A stretch of 64,000 bases of DNA from Pararhizobium capsulatum DSM 1112 (GTDB lineage Bacteria > Pseudomonadota > Alphaproteobacteria > Rhizobiales > Rhizobiaceae): contig NZ_JAUSVF010000001.1 in NCBI RefSeq assembly GCF_030814475.1, positions 2,005,001 through 2,069,000 on the forward strand, written 5' to 3'. The notes beneath the pieces were generated by a model. That model ran no database searches. It saw only the letters and a list, made by a program, of their open reading frames with translations, and was not told where the DNA came from. Shown piece after piece: positions 55,182 to 63,966 of this stretch (within the stretch, counting starts at the first letter, position 1; every line of letters starts with the position of its first letter). The position numbers and the translations under genes are program-made.

Positions 55182-55934
55182 TCAGGATGAAGCAGGATCG
55201 AGCCATCCGGTTTCAAGCACGTTTGCCCATTCCTCCCGTCCGCGTTCACGGGCAAGTGATGCCATTGCGCTGTGATCATAGGCAACGCGGCGGAAGGTAG
55301 CGTCCCATTTGCCGTTGATTTTGGTAAGGATGGCATAGGAGGCGTCGGGCGATCCGGTTTCGACCTTATGCGGTATTGGCTCATCGCTGTAATATCCTTG
55401 GCAGCCGACACTGCCGGGATTGACGATCAGCGGACCATCCGGGAGCCGAACCATGCGCGCAACGTGGGTGTGAGCGCAGAGCACGACCGGAAAATCGACG
55501 CCGGCCAGCCGCTCGCGGATGAGATGCCGGTCAGCCATATGCACGATGCCTTTCGGCGTCAGATCCTCAAGCCAGTAGTCGATATCGCTCTCGGGTGTGC
55601 CATGGCAGAGCAGGATTTCGTCGTGGTAGATCAGTGTTGCCGGCAACGATCGAAGCCATTCGAGATGGTGTGATGACAACTGATCGAAGGCGGCGCGGTC
55701 GGAGCGCCCCATGTCGGCGGGATCGAGCGTGACCAGCCACCGATCATGGTTGCCGCGGACGGAAGGGAAATTGCGAGCCATCAGAATATCGACCGTGCAA
55801 GCAGCATTGAGCGGGCTGCTCAGATGATCACCAAGATTGACGATATCGGTGATGCCGTGGTGTTCGATATCCGTCAGCACGGCTTCAAGAGCGAGGTCGT
55901 TTCCGTGGATATCGGCAATGACTGCGATCTGCAT
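55182..55934 (-). CDS. Calcineurin-like metallophosphoesterase (YfcE type)
   Basis: A 250-residue phosphodiesterase with all metal motifs: DIHGN (8-12), NLGDHL, GNHDRW, LCHGTPES and CAHTHV. The substrate is unknown; family members hydrolyse cyclic nucleotides or bis-p-nitrophenyl phosphate in vitro. It follows the DUF2842 gene by 3 bases and probably shares its transcript. Confidence 0.9.
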   Translation of the reverse strand: MQIAVIADIHGNDLALEAVLTDIEHHGITDIVNLGDHLSSPLNAACTVDILMARNFPSVRGNHDRWLVTLDPADMGRSDRAAFDQLSSHHLEWLRSLPATLIYHDEILLCHGTPESDIDYWLEDLTPKGIVHMADRHLIRERLAGVDFPVVLCAHTHVARMVRLPDGPLIVNPGSVGCQGYYSDEPIPHKVETGSPDASYAILTKINGKWDATFRRVAYDHSAMASLARERGREEWANVLETGWLDPASS

Positions 55935-55937
55935 CCC

Positions 55938-56150
55938 TCACTCCGGTTTGGCGGGTTTTTCCATCCATTTGATGATCAGCATCGCCGGCAGAACCCACAG
56001 CAGGCCGGTGAAGAAGAAATAGAGCAGATGCACCCACCAGGGTGCTGCACCCAGCAGCAGGGATGCAAATGTGGTGGCCGCCAAGGAATAGACGACGACG
56101 AGAATGATGATGAGGATCGTGCCGATCAGTTTTCTGAGGCGTACTGGCAT
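55938..56150 (-). CDS. DUF2842-family small membrane protein
   Basis: A 70-residue protein with two membrane helices (about 10-33 and 40-61). It opens MPVRLRKLIG and ends in a basic tail, the DUF2842 pattern. It sits divergently beside ctaA, as in other rhizobia, which suggests a link to respiratory assembly, but the role is unknown. Confidence 0.83.
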   Translation of the reverse strand: MPVRLRKLIGTILIIILVVVYSLAATTFASLLLGAAPWWVHLLYFFFTGLLWVLPAMLIIKWMEKPAKPE

Positions 56151-56326
56151 TGCATACTTTCCGGTGGGCGGGTTTCCATCATCGGCCTCGTTCGTCGGGC
56201 CGCGACGGCATGCCGCAAAGGGTCAAGCCTTGTTTTGCATCGTGCTCTGGTGCAAATCAACGGCTTTGACGCTTGAGCCCGGGGACAAATTGTCGTCTCC
56301 CGGCATATCGGAAACGGAAAGACTTC

Positions 56327-57433
56327 ATGACGCAGATTAGCGCGACGCCAACGGAACAACAGCTTCGTGGGGAAATGGATACGGCGCGTCGCAATCGGCG
56401 GCAGATCCGCACATGGCTCTGGGTCGTTGTGTTCACGCTGTTTGCGCTCGTTCTCGTCGGCGGCGCCACGCGTCTGACTGAATCCGGCCTGTCGATTACC
56501 CAATGGAAGCCGATCCACGGCGTCATCCCCCCGCTGAACGATGCCGAATGGCAGGAAGAATTCGCGCTCTACAAGCAGATCCCGCAATATTCGCAGCTCA
56601 ACAGCGACATGACCGTCGAGGGTTTCAAGTCGATCTTCTGGTGGGAATGGGCGCACCGGCTGCTGGCGCGCTCCATCGGCATGGTCTTTGCGCTGCCGCT
56701 GGCGTGGTTCTGGCTGCGCGGAAAGGTCGAGACAGGGCTGAAGCTGCCGCTTGTCGGTATTCTTGCTCTTGGCGGGTTTCAGGGTTTTATCGGCTGGTGG
56801 ATGGTTTCTTCCGGTCTGGCGGATCGAACCGAGGTCAGCCAATATAGGCTTGCGACCCATCTGGTCATTGCCTGTCTGATCTTTGCTTCCTGCGTCTGGA
56901 TCGCGCGGGGACTTTCGCCGCATTCGAATGACAAACCGCCGGCAAGCTGTTCGAAGACTATGGCTGCAGCGATCGCGATCATGGCGCTGTTCCAGATCTA
57001 TCTCGGTGCACTGGTCGCCGGGCTTGATGCAGGTTTGAGCTACAATACCTGGCCGCTAATGGACGGCGCGGTCGTGCCGAGCGACCTTTTCATCCAGCAG
57101 CCGGCCTGGATCAATATCTTCGAAAACCCGAAGACCGTGCAGTTCATCCACCGTTGCGGCGCTTATGTGTTGTTTGCAATGGTTTTCGTGCACATGCTTT
57201 ACTCGCTGGCGCGCGGTGCCGGCACCACCCATGCTCGTCGCTCCGTGCTGCTTTTCGTGCTGGTGACGCTGCAGGCCTCGATCGGCATCGTGACGCTGTT
57301 GATGCAGGTGCCGGTCGTCTGGGGTGTCGCGCATCAGGGGGGCGCACTCATCGTGCTCGGCTTCGCGCTCGCGCATTGGCGTGGCTTTATCGGCGAATAT
57401 CCATGGGAGATGCGCATCAAGGAGAGGCAGTAG
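56327..57433 (+). CDS. ctaA: Haem A synthase (COX15/CtaA)
   Basis: Oxidises haem O to haem A for cytochrome aa3 oxidase; 368 residues with eight membrane helices. Haem-ligand histidines are seen in WEWAHRLLARS, YRLATHLVIA, FIHRCGAYVLF and WGVAHQGGALI. RLTESGLSITQWKPIHGVIPPL is the N-terminal family block. GGAAAG precedes the ATG at 56327; the 18-codon upstream extension is rejected. Confidence 0.95.
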   Translation: MTQISATPTEQQLRGEMDTARRNRRQIRTWLWVVVFTLFALVLVGGATRLTESGLSITQWKPIHGVIPPLNDAEWQEEFALYKQIPQYSQLNSDMTVEGFKSIFWWEWAHRLLARSIGMVFALPLAWFWLRGKVETGLKLPLVGILALGGFQGFIGWWMVSSGLADRTEVSQYRLATHLVIACLIFASCVWIARGLSPHSNDKPPASCSKTMAAAIAIMALFQIYLGALVAGLDAGLSYNTWPLMDGAVVPSDLFIQQPAWINIFENPKTVQFIHRCGAYVLFAMVFVHMLYSLARGAGTTHARRSVLLFVLVTLQASIGIVTLLMQVPVVWGVAHQGGALIVLGFALAHWRGFIGEYPWEMRIKERQ

Positions 57434-57514
57434 GGAGTAGGCAATAGAAAAAGGCGCTACCGCCTCGCCCGCCTCTTGAAGCTCTTATTCGAAGTTTCCC
57501 TACTACCTAACCCC

Positions 57515-58447
57515 TCACGCCGAGAGCATCAGGTCCATGTTCTGGACGGCGGCACCGGAGGCGCCCTTGCCGAGATTGTCGAGCAGGGCGACGAGGTTGA
57601 CCTGATCGCTGCCCGGCGTGCCGAAGACGAAGAGCTTCATCGTATCCTTGCCGGCAAGCTCGATAGCATCAATGCGTGGCAGCTTGGCGCTCTCTTCGAG
57701 TGGCACGACCGTGACGATATCCTGCCCGGCATAATGAGCAGCGAGGGTTGCGTGGATGCTTTCCAGCGTCGCGCCATCCTTCAGCTGGTCGAGGAACAGT
57801 GGCACCTGCACAATCATGCCCTGCGGGAAACGACCGACGGAGGGCGAGAAAATCGGCGAACGGGCGAGAAGCCCGTGCGTGCGCATTTCCGGGACATGCT
57901 TGTGCTTGAGCGGCATGGCATAGAGGAAGTGCGGCGAACTGATCGGGTCAGGGTTTGCGGGGTCTTCCATCTGGGCGATCATCTGCTTGCCGCCGCCGGT
58001 ATAGCCGGAAATGGCATTGACGCTGACCGGATATTCCTCGGGCAGAATGCCGGCTTGGCGCAGCGGGCGGATGAGGCCGATGGCGCCGGTCGGGTAGCAG
58101 CCCGGATTGGCGACCAGCCGCGCGTCGCGGATTTTCGCGGCCTGTTCCTTGTCCATCTCGGCAAAGCCGTAGGCCCAGTCGGGCGCGATGCGATAAGCGG
58201 TCGAGGTGTCGATGATCCGCACCCTGTTGTTGCCTTCGAGCATGGTGACGGCCTGTTTCGAGGCGTCGTCCGGCAGGCAGAGAATAGCGATGTCGGCGTG
58301 GTTCAGCAGGTCTTCGCGCATCGCGGCGTTGCGGCGCTCGGCCTCGGGGATCGACAGGAGTTCCACGTCGGCGCGGCCGGCCATGCGGCTGCGGATCTGC
58401 AGGCCGGTGGTTCCGTGTTCGCCATCGATGAAAAATTTCGGCTTCAT
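57515..58447 (-). CDS. argC: N-acetyl-gamma-glutamyl-phosphate reductase, type 2
   Basis: NADPH-dependent third step of arginine synthesis. 310 residues, the shorter type-2 form common in alphaproteobacteria. The N-terminal nucleotide-binding part is [18 protein letters not shown]; the catalytic Cys117 lies in [27 protein letters not shown] follows. AGGA precedes the ATG. speB lies upstream on the same strand. Confidence 0.95.
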   Translation of the reverse strand: MKPKFFIDGEHGTTGLQIRSRMAGRADVELLSIPEAERRNAAMREDLLNHADIAILCLPDDASKQAVTMLEGNNRVRIIDTSTAYRIAPDWAYGFAEMDKEQAAKIRDARLVANPGCYPTGAIGLIRPLRQAGILPEEYPVSVNAISGYTGGGKQMIAQMEDPANPDPISSPHFLYAMPLKHKHVPEMRTHGLLARSPIFSPSVGRFPQGMIVQVPLFLDQLKDGATLESIHATLAAHYAGQDIVTVVPLEESAKLPRIDAIELAGKDTMKLFVFGTPGSDQVNLVALLDNLGKGASGAAVQNMDLMLSA

Positions 58448-58596
58448 GGGAAATCCTGTCTTTTCAAATGCCTGCGGCCATTGTCCGAATCAGATCGGAA
58501 GCCGCTTGATTCAGTCTCTGAAGACCGGGAGCGGCTCATGACGAGCATATATACATTGTGCGACGACCTCGCAACGCGCAGGGCGTTTTTGAAGCG

Positions 58597-59559
58597 TCAG
58601 GCGACCGGTTCGCGCTCGGCCAGGTCTTCCGCATGCAGCCCCAGCATGTACATCGCAACGGTGGACGCCGCGATGGCGGTGACATCGGCATGGTCATAGG
58701 CGGGCGCCACTTCAACGACATCTGCGCCTTTGAAGCGGAGCGGACCCAGCTTGCGAAGAACGGAGAGGATTTTGGCGCTCGACGGGCCGCCGGAGACGGG
58801 GGTTCCTGTGCCGGGCGCATAGGCGGGGTCGAGGCAGTCGATATCGAAGGTGAGATAAGCAGCCTTGTCGCCGACCTGTTCGATGATCGCATCGGCGATC
58901 GCCTGTGTGCTCATCTCCTCCACGTCGTAGCCGTAGAGAATGCGGATATCGCAATCATCAGGCGCATGGGTGCGGATGCCGATCTGGATCGAGGCTTCCG
59001 TGTCGATCAGGCCCTCGCGGACGGCGCGGCCGAGGAAGGAGCCGTGATCGATGCGGCCCTTCTCATCCGGCCAGGTGTCCTGATGTGCGTCGAAATGGAC
59101 GAGGGCGAGGGAGCCGTGAACGGCGGCATGGGCGCGCAGCAATGGCAGGGTAATGAAGTGGTCGCCACCGAGCGTCAGCAGGAAGGCGCCGCTCTTCAGG
59201 ATCTTTGCGGCTTCACGCTCGATCGTTGCGGGCGTCTTCGAATGGTTGCCATAGTCGAGCAGGCAGTCGCCATAGTCTATGGTCGCCATATGAGCAAAGA
59301 GATCTCGCTCGAAGGGGTATTGCGGATCGTTGTCGAAGATCGCCGAGGCGCGGCGGATCGCCTGCGGTCCAAAGCGGGCACCGGGGCGATTGGAGGTCGC
59401 GGCATCGAAGGGGATGCCCCAGACAACGGCGTCGACGCCCGCAAGCTTCTTCGTATATTTGCGGCGCATGAAGGACAGGATGCCGGCATGGGTGGGGTCG
59501 GACGCAGCAGATGTCAGCGACGTCGCTGTGATTGCGTGATCGATCGTCCGGTTTGCCAT
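58597..59559 (-). CDS. speB: Agmatinase (ureohydrolase family)
   Basis: Splits agmatine to putrescine and urea. 320 residues with all Mn2+ ligands: LTLGGDHFI, LVHFDAHQDTWPD and YLTFDIDCLDPAYAPG. FGPQAIRRAS is also typical. GAGGAC precedes the ATG at 59559 (MANRTIDHAI); the 76-codon upstream extension has no family sequence. Other ureohydrolases (guanidinobutyrase) look alike, so the substrate is probable rather than sure. Confidence 0.88.
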   Translation of the reverse strand: MANRTIDHAITATSLTSAASDPTHAGILSFMRRKYTKKLAGVDAVVWGIPFDAATSNRPGARFGPQAIRRASAIFDNDPQYPFERDLFAHMATIDYGDCLLDYGNHSKTPATIEREAAKILKSGAFLLTLGGDHFITLPLLRAHAAVHGSLALVHFDAHQDTWPDEKGRIDHGSFLGRAVREGLIDTEASIQIGIRTHAPDDCDIRILYGYDVEEMSTQAIADAIIEQVGDKAAYLTFDIDCLDPAYAPGTGTPVSGGPSSAKILSVLRKLGPLRFKGADVVEVAPAYDHADVTAIAASTVAMYMLGLHAEDLAEREPVA

Positions 59560-59673
59560 GGTGTCCTCTTCAATGCCCTTGTCTCGTTGGGGCGAAGGAT
59601 AGCGAGAAGGTTTTGCCAAGGAAACGGGAAAAGGCTGGGAAGCCAACAATTTCCAACGGTTCTGCAGGCAAAG

Positions 59674-59699
59674 AAAAGGCGGCTCGAAGGCCGCCTTTT
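59674..59699 (-). terminator. Terminator of rplM-rpsI
   Basis: AAAAGGCGGC (59674-59683) and GCCGCCTTTT (59690-59699) form a perfect 10-bp stem with a 6-base loop. Read on the minus strand it ends in TTTT plus CTTT, 24 bases past the rpsI stop. Confidence 0.9.
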
Positions 59700-59722
59700 C
59701 CAAAGTGCAATCCGTAAAGCGA

Positions 59723-60196
59723 TTAACGCTTCGAGAACTGGAACGAACGGCGGGCCTTGGCCTTACCGTACTTCTTACGCTCGACAACGCGGCTGTCGCG
59801 GGTCAGGAAGCCACCCTTCTTCAGGACCGAGCGCAGGCCCGGTTCGAAGTAGGTGAGAGCCTTGGAGATGCCGTGACGCACGGCACCGGCCTGGCCGGAG
59901 AGGCCGCCGCCGGCAACGGTCGCGTCGATATCGAACTGGCCATCACGGGCAGCAGCGAAAATCGGCTGACGCAGGATCATCTGCAGAACCGGACGGGCGA
60001 AGTACTGAGCGAACTCCTTGCCGTTGACTGTGATCTTGCCGGAGCCCGGCTTGACCCAGACGCGGGCAACGGCGTTCTTGCGCTTGCCGGTCGCGTAGGA
60101 GCGACCCTGGGCATCGACCTTGCGGACATGAACCGGAGCCGAAGCAGTTGCTTCAGTCACCGTGCCGAGGTCTTTCAGAGAAGAGAGATCAGCCAC
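59723..60196 (-). CDS. rpsI: 30S ribosomal protein S9
   Basis: A 157-residue ribosomal protein. The S9 core starts at [21 protein letters not shown] and ends with the invariant RRSFQFSKR tail that reaches the P-site tRNA. An N-terminal extension of about 30 residues is typical of alphaproteobacteria. Two bases separate it from rplM. Confidence 0.98.
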   Translation of the reverse strand: MADLSSLKDLGTVTEATASAPVHVRKVDAQGRSYATGKRKNAVARVWVKPGSGKITVNGKEFAQYFARPVLQMILRQPIFAAARDGQFDIDATVAGGGLSGQAGAVRHGISKALTYFEPGLRSVLKKGGFLTRDSRVVERKKYGKAKARRSFQFSKR

Positions 60197-60198
60197 GA

Positions 60199-60663
60199 TT
60201 AGGCGCTCCTTGTGTTCTTGCTGTTCAGCTTGGCGACGTCGAGGACGGTCGGCTGCTGTGCTTCATGCGGATGGTTGGAACCGGCGTAAACGCGAAGGTT
60301 CTTCATCTGGCGACGGCCGAGCGGGCCACGGGGAACCATGCGCTCAACGGCCTTCTCAAGAACGCGCTCCGGGAAGCGGCCTTCGATGATCTGGCGCGCG
60401 GTGCGCTCCTTGATGCCGCCGGGATAGCCGGTGTGCCAGTAGTACTTCTTGTCGGTGTACTTCTTGCCAGTCAGGACAGCCTTCTCGGCGTTGATAACGA
60501 TGACGTTGTCGCCATCATCAACGTGAGGGGTGTAGGTTGCCTTGTGCTTGCCACGCAGGATGTTGGCGATGATAGTGGCGACGCGGCCAACAACGAGGCC
60601 TTCGGCGTCGATGATGATCCACTTCTTCTCCACCTCTGCAGGCTTCTGAACGAAGGTTGACAT
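60199..60663 (-). CDS. rplM: 50S ribosomal protein L13
   Basis: A 154-residue ribosomal protein: [24 protein letters not shown] at the start and [32 protein letters not shown] in the core. The ATG at 60663 gives the usual [10 protein letters not shown] start; the upstream frame is leader. L13 is a known autoregulator of this operon in E. coli, and the leader here is structured. Confidence 0.98.
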   Translation of the reverse strand: MSTFVQKPAEVEKKWIIIDAEGLVVGRVATIIANILRGKHKATYTPHVDDGDNVIVINAEKAVLTGKKYTDKKYYWHTGYPGGIKERTARQIIEGRFPERVLEKAVERMVPRGPLGRRQMKNLRVYAGSNHPHEAQQPTVLDVAKLNSKNTRSA

Positions 60664-60775
60664 GTTAAACTCTTTCGTTTGGACCCGGTACGTTGCCGCC
60701 GGGCGTTTCTTGTTGCTTAGCTTGGCGGGTTTGACCCATGCCAAAAATGAAAGCGGCCCAAGAGGACCGCGATCT
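60664..60775 (-). promoter_or_regulatory. Structured leader of rplM-rpsI
   Basis: Read on the minus strand, the leader has GCGGTCC-TCTT-GGGCCGC (60770-60753) followed by TTTCATTTTT, which looks like an early terminator. A second hairpin, TTGGC ... GCCAA around TGGGTCAAACCC, follows directly. A third possible pairing is CCCGG ... CCGGG. The run of hairpins before a ribosomal-protein gene suggests autogenous or attenuation control. Confidence 0.5.
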
Positions 60776-60782
60776 GCAGCAG

Positions 60783-60811
60783 CTTATACGCAAGGTCGGA
60801 AATACCGTCAA
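60783..60811 (-). promoter_or_regulatory. Strong sigma-70-type promoter of rplM-rpsI
   Basis: On the minus strand TTGACG (60811-60806) and TATAAG (60788-60783) are spaced by exactly 17 bases. An AT-rich tract lies upstream (about 60836-60890), resembling an UP element. The start of transcription would fall near 60776, about 110 bases before the rplM ATG. Confidence 0.7.
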
Positions 60812-60888
60812 GCGCGAGGAATTTGCGTGCCGCAAAAAATATTATTAAAAATCAATATCTTAAATATATGGTTTTATAATACCACATA

Positions 60889-61314
60889 TTATTTGGGCGG
60901 AATCGAATAGGTCGCGGTGGCATGGGCGACGATTTTCGTATCTCCGGTTGCGGTGATGGCGGCATCGAGCACGGCGAGGCGCTTGCCGAGTTTGAGGATA
61001 CGGCAGCAGCATTCGAGGGGGCCGAGTCCTGGCTTGCGGAGGAAGTTGATGTTGAGATTGGTTGTCACCGCGAGCGCGACCGGGCCGATATGGGCGATCA
61101 GCGTCACGTAAGCAGCGACATCGGTAAGCGTAAAAAGGGCGGGGCCTGAGATAGTGGCGCCGGGGCGCAGATGCCGCGTCAGGGGATCGAATCGCATTGT
61201 TGCGGTGCCTGGGCCGACGCTCACGACCTCGAACACGCGCCCGTCTGTATGAACTTCGGGGAAATCCGAATCGAGAAAACGGTTCAGCTCTTCGACCGTC
61301 ATGACGGGGTTCAT
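60889..61314 (-). CDS. PaaI-type hotdog-fold thioesterase
   Basis: A 141-residue acyl-CoA thioesterase-like protein. The hotdog helix is GATISGPALFTLTDVAAYVTLIAHIG, where Asp64 is the likely catalytic residue, and LAVTTNLNINFLRKPGLGPL is the beta core. The acyl substrate is unknown. It diverges from the crotonase-fold gene, and an enoyl-CoA role for both is conceivable. Confidence 0.88.
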   Translation of the reverse strand: MNPVMTVEELNRFLDSDFPEVHTDGRVFEVVSVGPGTATMRFDPLTRHLRPGATISGPALFTLTDVAAYVTLIAHIGPVALAVTTNLNINFLRKPGLGPLECCCRILKLGKRLAVLDAAITATGDTKIVAHATATYSIPPK

Positions 61315-61465
61315 GGAGTTTCCTTCGTGTGTTTTCGCCAGTTAAATCCCGTCATCGGCGACGGCGCAAGCCGGCAGAAAGCCGAAGCGGCAAGGCGGGT
61401 TGAAACAGGGACGACGGCGGCGTACCAACGGCAACGTATCTCATGCCAAGCCGAAGGAGCCGCCG

Positions 61466-62287
61466 ATGGCCGATATCGTTTCCCTGCACCCGGAAGAGCC
61501 TCGTGGACTTCTGCTTAAAGACCGCACCGAAAATGTGCTGCGGCTGACGCTCAACAATCCACCGACCAACGCGCTTTCGATTGCGGTCATGGAGGCGCTT
61601 CTCGCGGAACTCGATGCGATCGCCGGTATGACGGATATCCGCGTCGTCGTGCTCGCGGCGACCGGACAGGTGTTTTCCGCCGGCCATGATCTCAAGGAGC
61701 TTACGGTCCATCGCGACGACGAGGATCAGGGACGCGCGTTCTTTGAAAAAACGACAAGGCTCGCCGCTGACCTGATGCTGAAGATCAACGGCCTGCCGCA
61801 GCCGGTGATCGCCGAGATCGACGGGCTCGCGACCGCTGCAGGCTGCCAGCTCGTGGCCAGCTGCGATCTGGCGATCTGCACCGATACCGCGACCTTCTGT
61901 ACGCCGGGCGTCAACATCGGCCTGTTCTGCTCGACGCCGATGGTCGCCGTCTCGCGGGCGGCGCATCGCAAGCAGGCGATGGAAATGCTGTTGACCGGCG
62001 AGACGATCGACGCCTCGACGGCAAAGGATTTCGGCCTCGTCAACCGTATCGTGCCGAAGCAGTACCTGCAGCAGGTTGTCAACAAATACGCCGCCGTCAT
62101 CGCCTCGAAGTCGCCGCAGGCGTTGAGGATCGGCAAGGAAGCCTTCCATCGTCAGGCGGAGATGGGGCTGGAGGAGGCCTATGCCTTTGTGACCAATGTG
62201 ATGGTCGAGAACCTGTTGCTCGAGGATGCGCAGGAAGGGATAGGCGCGTTTCTGGGCAAGCGGATGCCGGAGTGGAAGGGCGTCTAG
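61466..62287 (+). CDS. Crotonase-fold protein (ECHDC3-like), catalytic Glu absent
   Basis: A 273-residue enoyl-CoA hydratase/isomerase fold protein. CoA and oxyanion-hole sites are kept: FSAGHDLKEL and GLATAAGCQLVASCDLAI. The two catalytic glutamates of classic hydratases (E144, E164 of the rat enzyme) align by eye with Gln in GCQLV and Asn in GVNIG. It may thus be a non-hydratase, like human ECHDC3. GGAG lies 10 bases before the ATG at 61466; a longer frame start is rejected. It diverges from a thioesterase gene. Confidence 0.85.
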   Translation: MADIVSLHPEEPRGLLLKDRTENVLRLTLNNPPTNALSIAVMEALLAELDAIAGMTDIRVVVLAATGQVFSAGHDLKELTVHRDDEDQGRAFFEKTTRLAADLMLKINGLPQPVIAEIDGLATAAGCQLVASCDLAICTDTATFCTPGVNIGLFCSTPMVAVSRAAHRKQAMEMLLTGETIDASTAKDFGLVNRIVPKQYLQQVVNKYAAVIASKSPQALRIGKEAFHRQAEMGLEEAYAFVTNVMVENLLLEDAQEGIGAFLGKRMPEWKGV

Positions 62288-62334
62288 GGGCTTATTCGTT
62301 AGACATGCTACGTCACGCGTAGTATGTTTTGCGT

Positions 62335-62618
62335 ATGATCAAGTCGATTGCCAACAGCGCGACCCGACAGCTTGTCCAGTCCGGAAAATCCAAGTTTTCC
62401 GGACTGGACAAGCTGTCGATAAGGCGAAACGGCGTCTGGTGATGTTGCACAATGCGCGTTCGTTGGACGATTTGAGCCCGCTGAAGTCTGTCGGTCTACA
62501 CAAGCTTTCGGGCGATCGTAAGGACCAACGGGCGCTGATCATCAACGGCCCGTGGCGTCTTTGTTTTCGGTTTGAAGGTGGCGATGCCTATGACGTGGAA
62601 ATCATCGACTACCACTGA
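62335..62618 (+). pseudogene. higB: HigB/RelE-type toxin split by a frameshift
   Basis: From the ATG at 62335 the frame encodes MIKSIANSATRQLVQSGKSK and FSGLDKLS, then runs to a stop at TGG-TGA. In another frame, from 62418, the protein continues as DKAKRRLVMLHNARSLDDL, GLHKLSGDRKDQRALIINGPWRLCFRF and DVEIIDYH, the normal HigB C-terminus, and ends in TGATG against higA. The two halves make one full-length toxin (about 93 residues) if one base is gained or two lost. The break coincides with the end of a perfect inverted repeat. The toxin is taken to be inactive; a GTG-initiated fragment is possible. Confidence 0.83.
62365..62418. repeat. Perfect 24-bp inverted repeat inside higB
   Basis: The left arm, 62365-62388, starts CGACAGCTTGTCCAGTCC and ends GGAAAA. 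The right arm, 62395-62418, is its exact complement. The loop is TCCAAG. No mismatch occurs over 24 pairs; the base pair just outside does not match. The right edge is the point where the toxin frame changes. Confidence 0.95.
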
Positions 62619-62629
62619 TGGAGAGAGCA

Positions 62630-62917
62630 ATGTTTGAGGTTCATCCCGGCGCAATTCTGAAGGACGAACTCGAGACCCGTGAAATGACGGGAAACGCTTT
62701 GGCCCTGGCGCTGCGTATCAATTCCGGTCGCGTGTCGGAAATCCTCAATGGCAAGCGCGCGATTTCTGCGGACACAGCATTGAGGTTGGGGCAGTTCTTC
62801 GGAAACGACCCGCAGTTCTGGCTTGGCCTTCAGGCGACTTACGATCTCGCCGTTGCTTCGCGCGAGAATGGTGACCGTATCAAGATCGAGGTGTTGCCGG
62901 CGAAATCGGCAGCTTAG
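62630..62917 (+). CDS. higA: HigA-type antitoxin
   Basis: A 95-residue XRE-type HTH protein (HPGAILKDELETREMTGNALALALRI, then NSGRVSEILNGKRAISADTALRL, FFGNDPQFWLGLQATYDL), the standard HigA/VapI pattern. GGAGAG lies 6 bases before the ATG at 62630; another ATG at 62618 overlaps the higB stop as TGATG and would add MERA. It is intact although its toxin is broken, so it may persist as a plain regulator. Its stop overlaps the convergent transporter gene by 4 bases. Confidence 0.9.
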   Translation: MFEVHPGAILKDELETREMTGNALALALRINSGRVSEILNGKRAISADTALRLGQFFGNDPQFWLGLQATYDLAVASRENGDRIKIEVLPAKSAA

Positions 62918-63750
62918 GCCAGCTTCAACAACAACGCTCCCAAGGCAATCAAGCCGGCGGCAGCGATGCGGAAGGGGCTGACGCGCTCTTTCAGGAAGAC
63001 GATCGAAATCACCACGGCAAAGAGGATCGAGGTTTCGCGAAGCGCAGCTATTGTCGCAACGGGGGCCTTGGTCATGGCCCAGAGGGCGAGGCCGTAGGCA
63101 GCAAGCGATCCGCCACCGCCGATCAGGCCGCGCCACCATTGATGACGAACGTGGAAGATGACGGGTGCAACACCGCGTTTATAGAAGGCCCAGGCGAAAA
63201 GAAGCACCGGCGGCAACAGCGCCATCCACAGCGTGTACGATATCGGATTGCCGGCAAGGCGGGCGCCGATGCCGTCGACATAGGTGTAGCTTGCAATCAC
63301 CACGGCGTTGGCGAGTGCAAGCAGAATGGCATGCTTGCCGCCTTTCCTGGCTTCGAATGCAAGCGTCAGGACCCCGGTGGAGATTGTCAGGATACCAGCC
63401 AGTGCACCCGTCGAAAGCTGTTCCTTGAGGATGAAGCCGCTGGTGGAGGCCACGATCAACGGGGCAACGCCGCGCATCAGCGGATAGACGAGGCCGATGT
63501 CGCCCGCCCGATAGGCGGCTGCAACAAGCTGAAAATAGGTGAACTGGAACAGTGCGGAAACAAGCAGGAAAGGCCAGGCTTCCCTATCGGGAAACGCCAT
63601 GAAGGGGAGAAAGGGCAGGGCGACGACCGCTGCACCGAGTGCGATCATCGCAGCATCGAGCGATTTCTCCGAGCCGGCTTTGACCAATGCGTTCCAGGTA
63701 GCATGCAGGAGCGCACCGAGAAGAACGAGCGCAATGACGTCGGGAGCCAC
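62914..63750 (-). CDS. EamA/DMT-family transporter
   Basis: A 278-residue inner-membrane protein with ten hydrophobic segments in two EamA repeats (LLGALLHATWNALVKAGSEKS at the start; ALRETSILFAVVISIVFLKERV at the end of the second). A GTG start at 63750 with GAGG 8 bases upstream gives the usual N-terminus; the open frame extends 61 codons further but lacks membrane character. The substrate is unknown. Confidence 0.87.
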   Translation of the reverse strand: MAPDVIALVLLGALLHATWNALVKAGSEKSLDAAMIALGAAVVALPFLPFMAFPDREAWPFLLVSALFQFTYFQLVAAAYRAGDIGLVYPLMRGVAPLIVASTSGFILKEQLSTGALAGILTISTGVLTLAFEARKGGKHAILLALANAVVIASYTYVDGIGARLAGNPISYTLWMALLPPVLLFAWAFYKRGVAPVIFHVRHQWWRGLIGGGGSLAAYGLALWAMTKAPVATIAALRETSILFAVVISIVFLKERVSPFRIAAAGLIALGALLLKLA

Positions 63751-63923
63751 AATGACCTCAAGGAAGGAAGAAAGATTTTTCCTGCTTCTGAAGCGGCCAA
63801 GGGGGTTTTGCAATCGTAATACGCGTTGCAGAAGAGAAAACGGCCAGATTTGCCGACATCGACGCCAAAAACTCCTGATAGCGCGTGCAACCAGCCCATT
63901 CCGCGCGGTTGACAGGCCGAAAG

Positions 63924-63950
63924 GCTGTTCCAACTATCCAGTCTGGAACA
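63924..63950. promoter_or_regulatory. Inverted repeat before the last, partial gene
   Basis: CTGTTCCA-N11-TGGAACAG, perfect 8-bp arms, lies 17 bases before the ATG at 63967. A TTGACA hexamer at 63908-63913 suggests the promoter overlaps it, so it is a candidate operator. Confidence 0.5.
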
Positions 63951-63966
63951 GGAGCGGCGAGAATCA

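Noticed and set aside
62335..62618. Programmed ribosomal frameshifting in higB
   Set aside because: The strong hairpin lies before and up to the shift point rather than a few bases after it, and no slippery heptamer is seen; a mutation is simpler.
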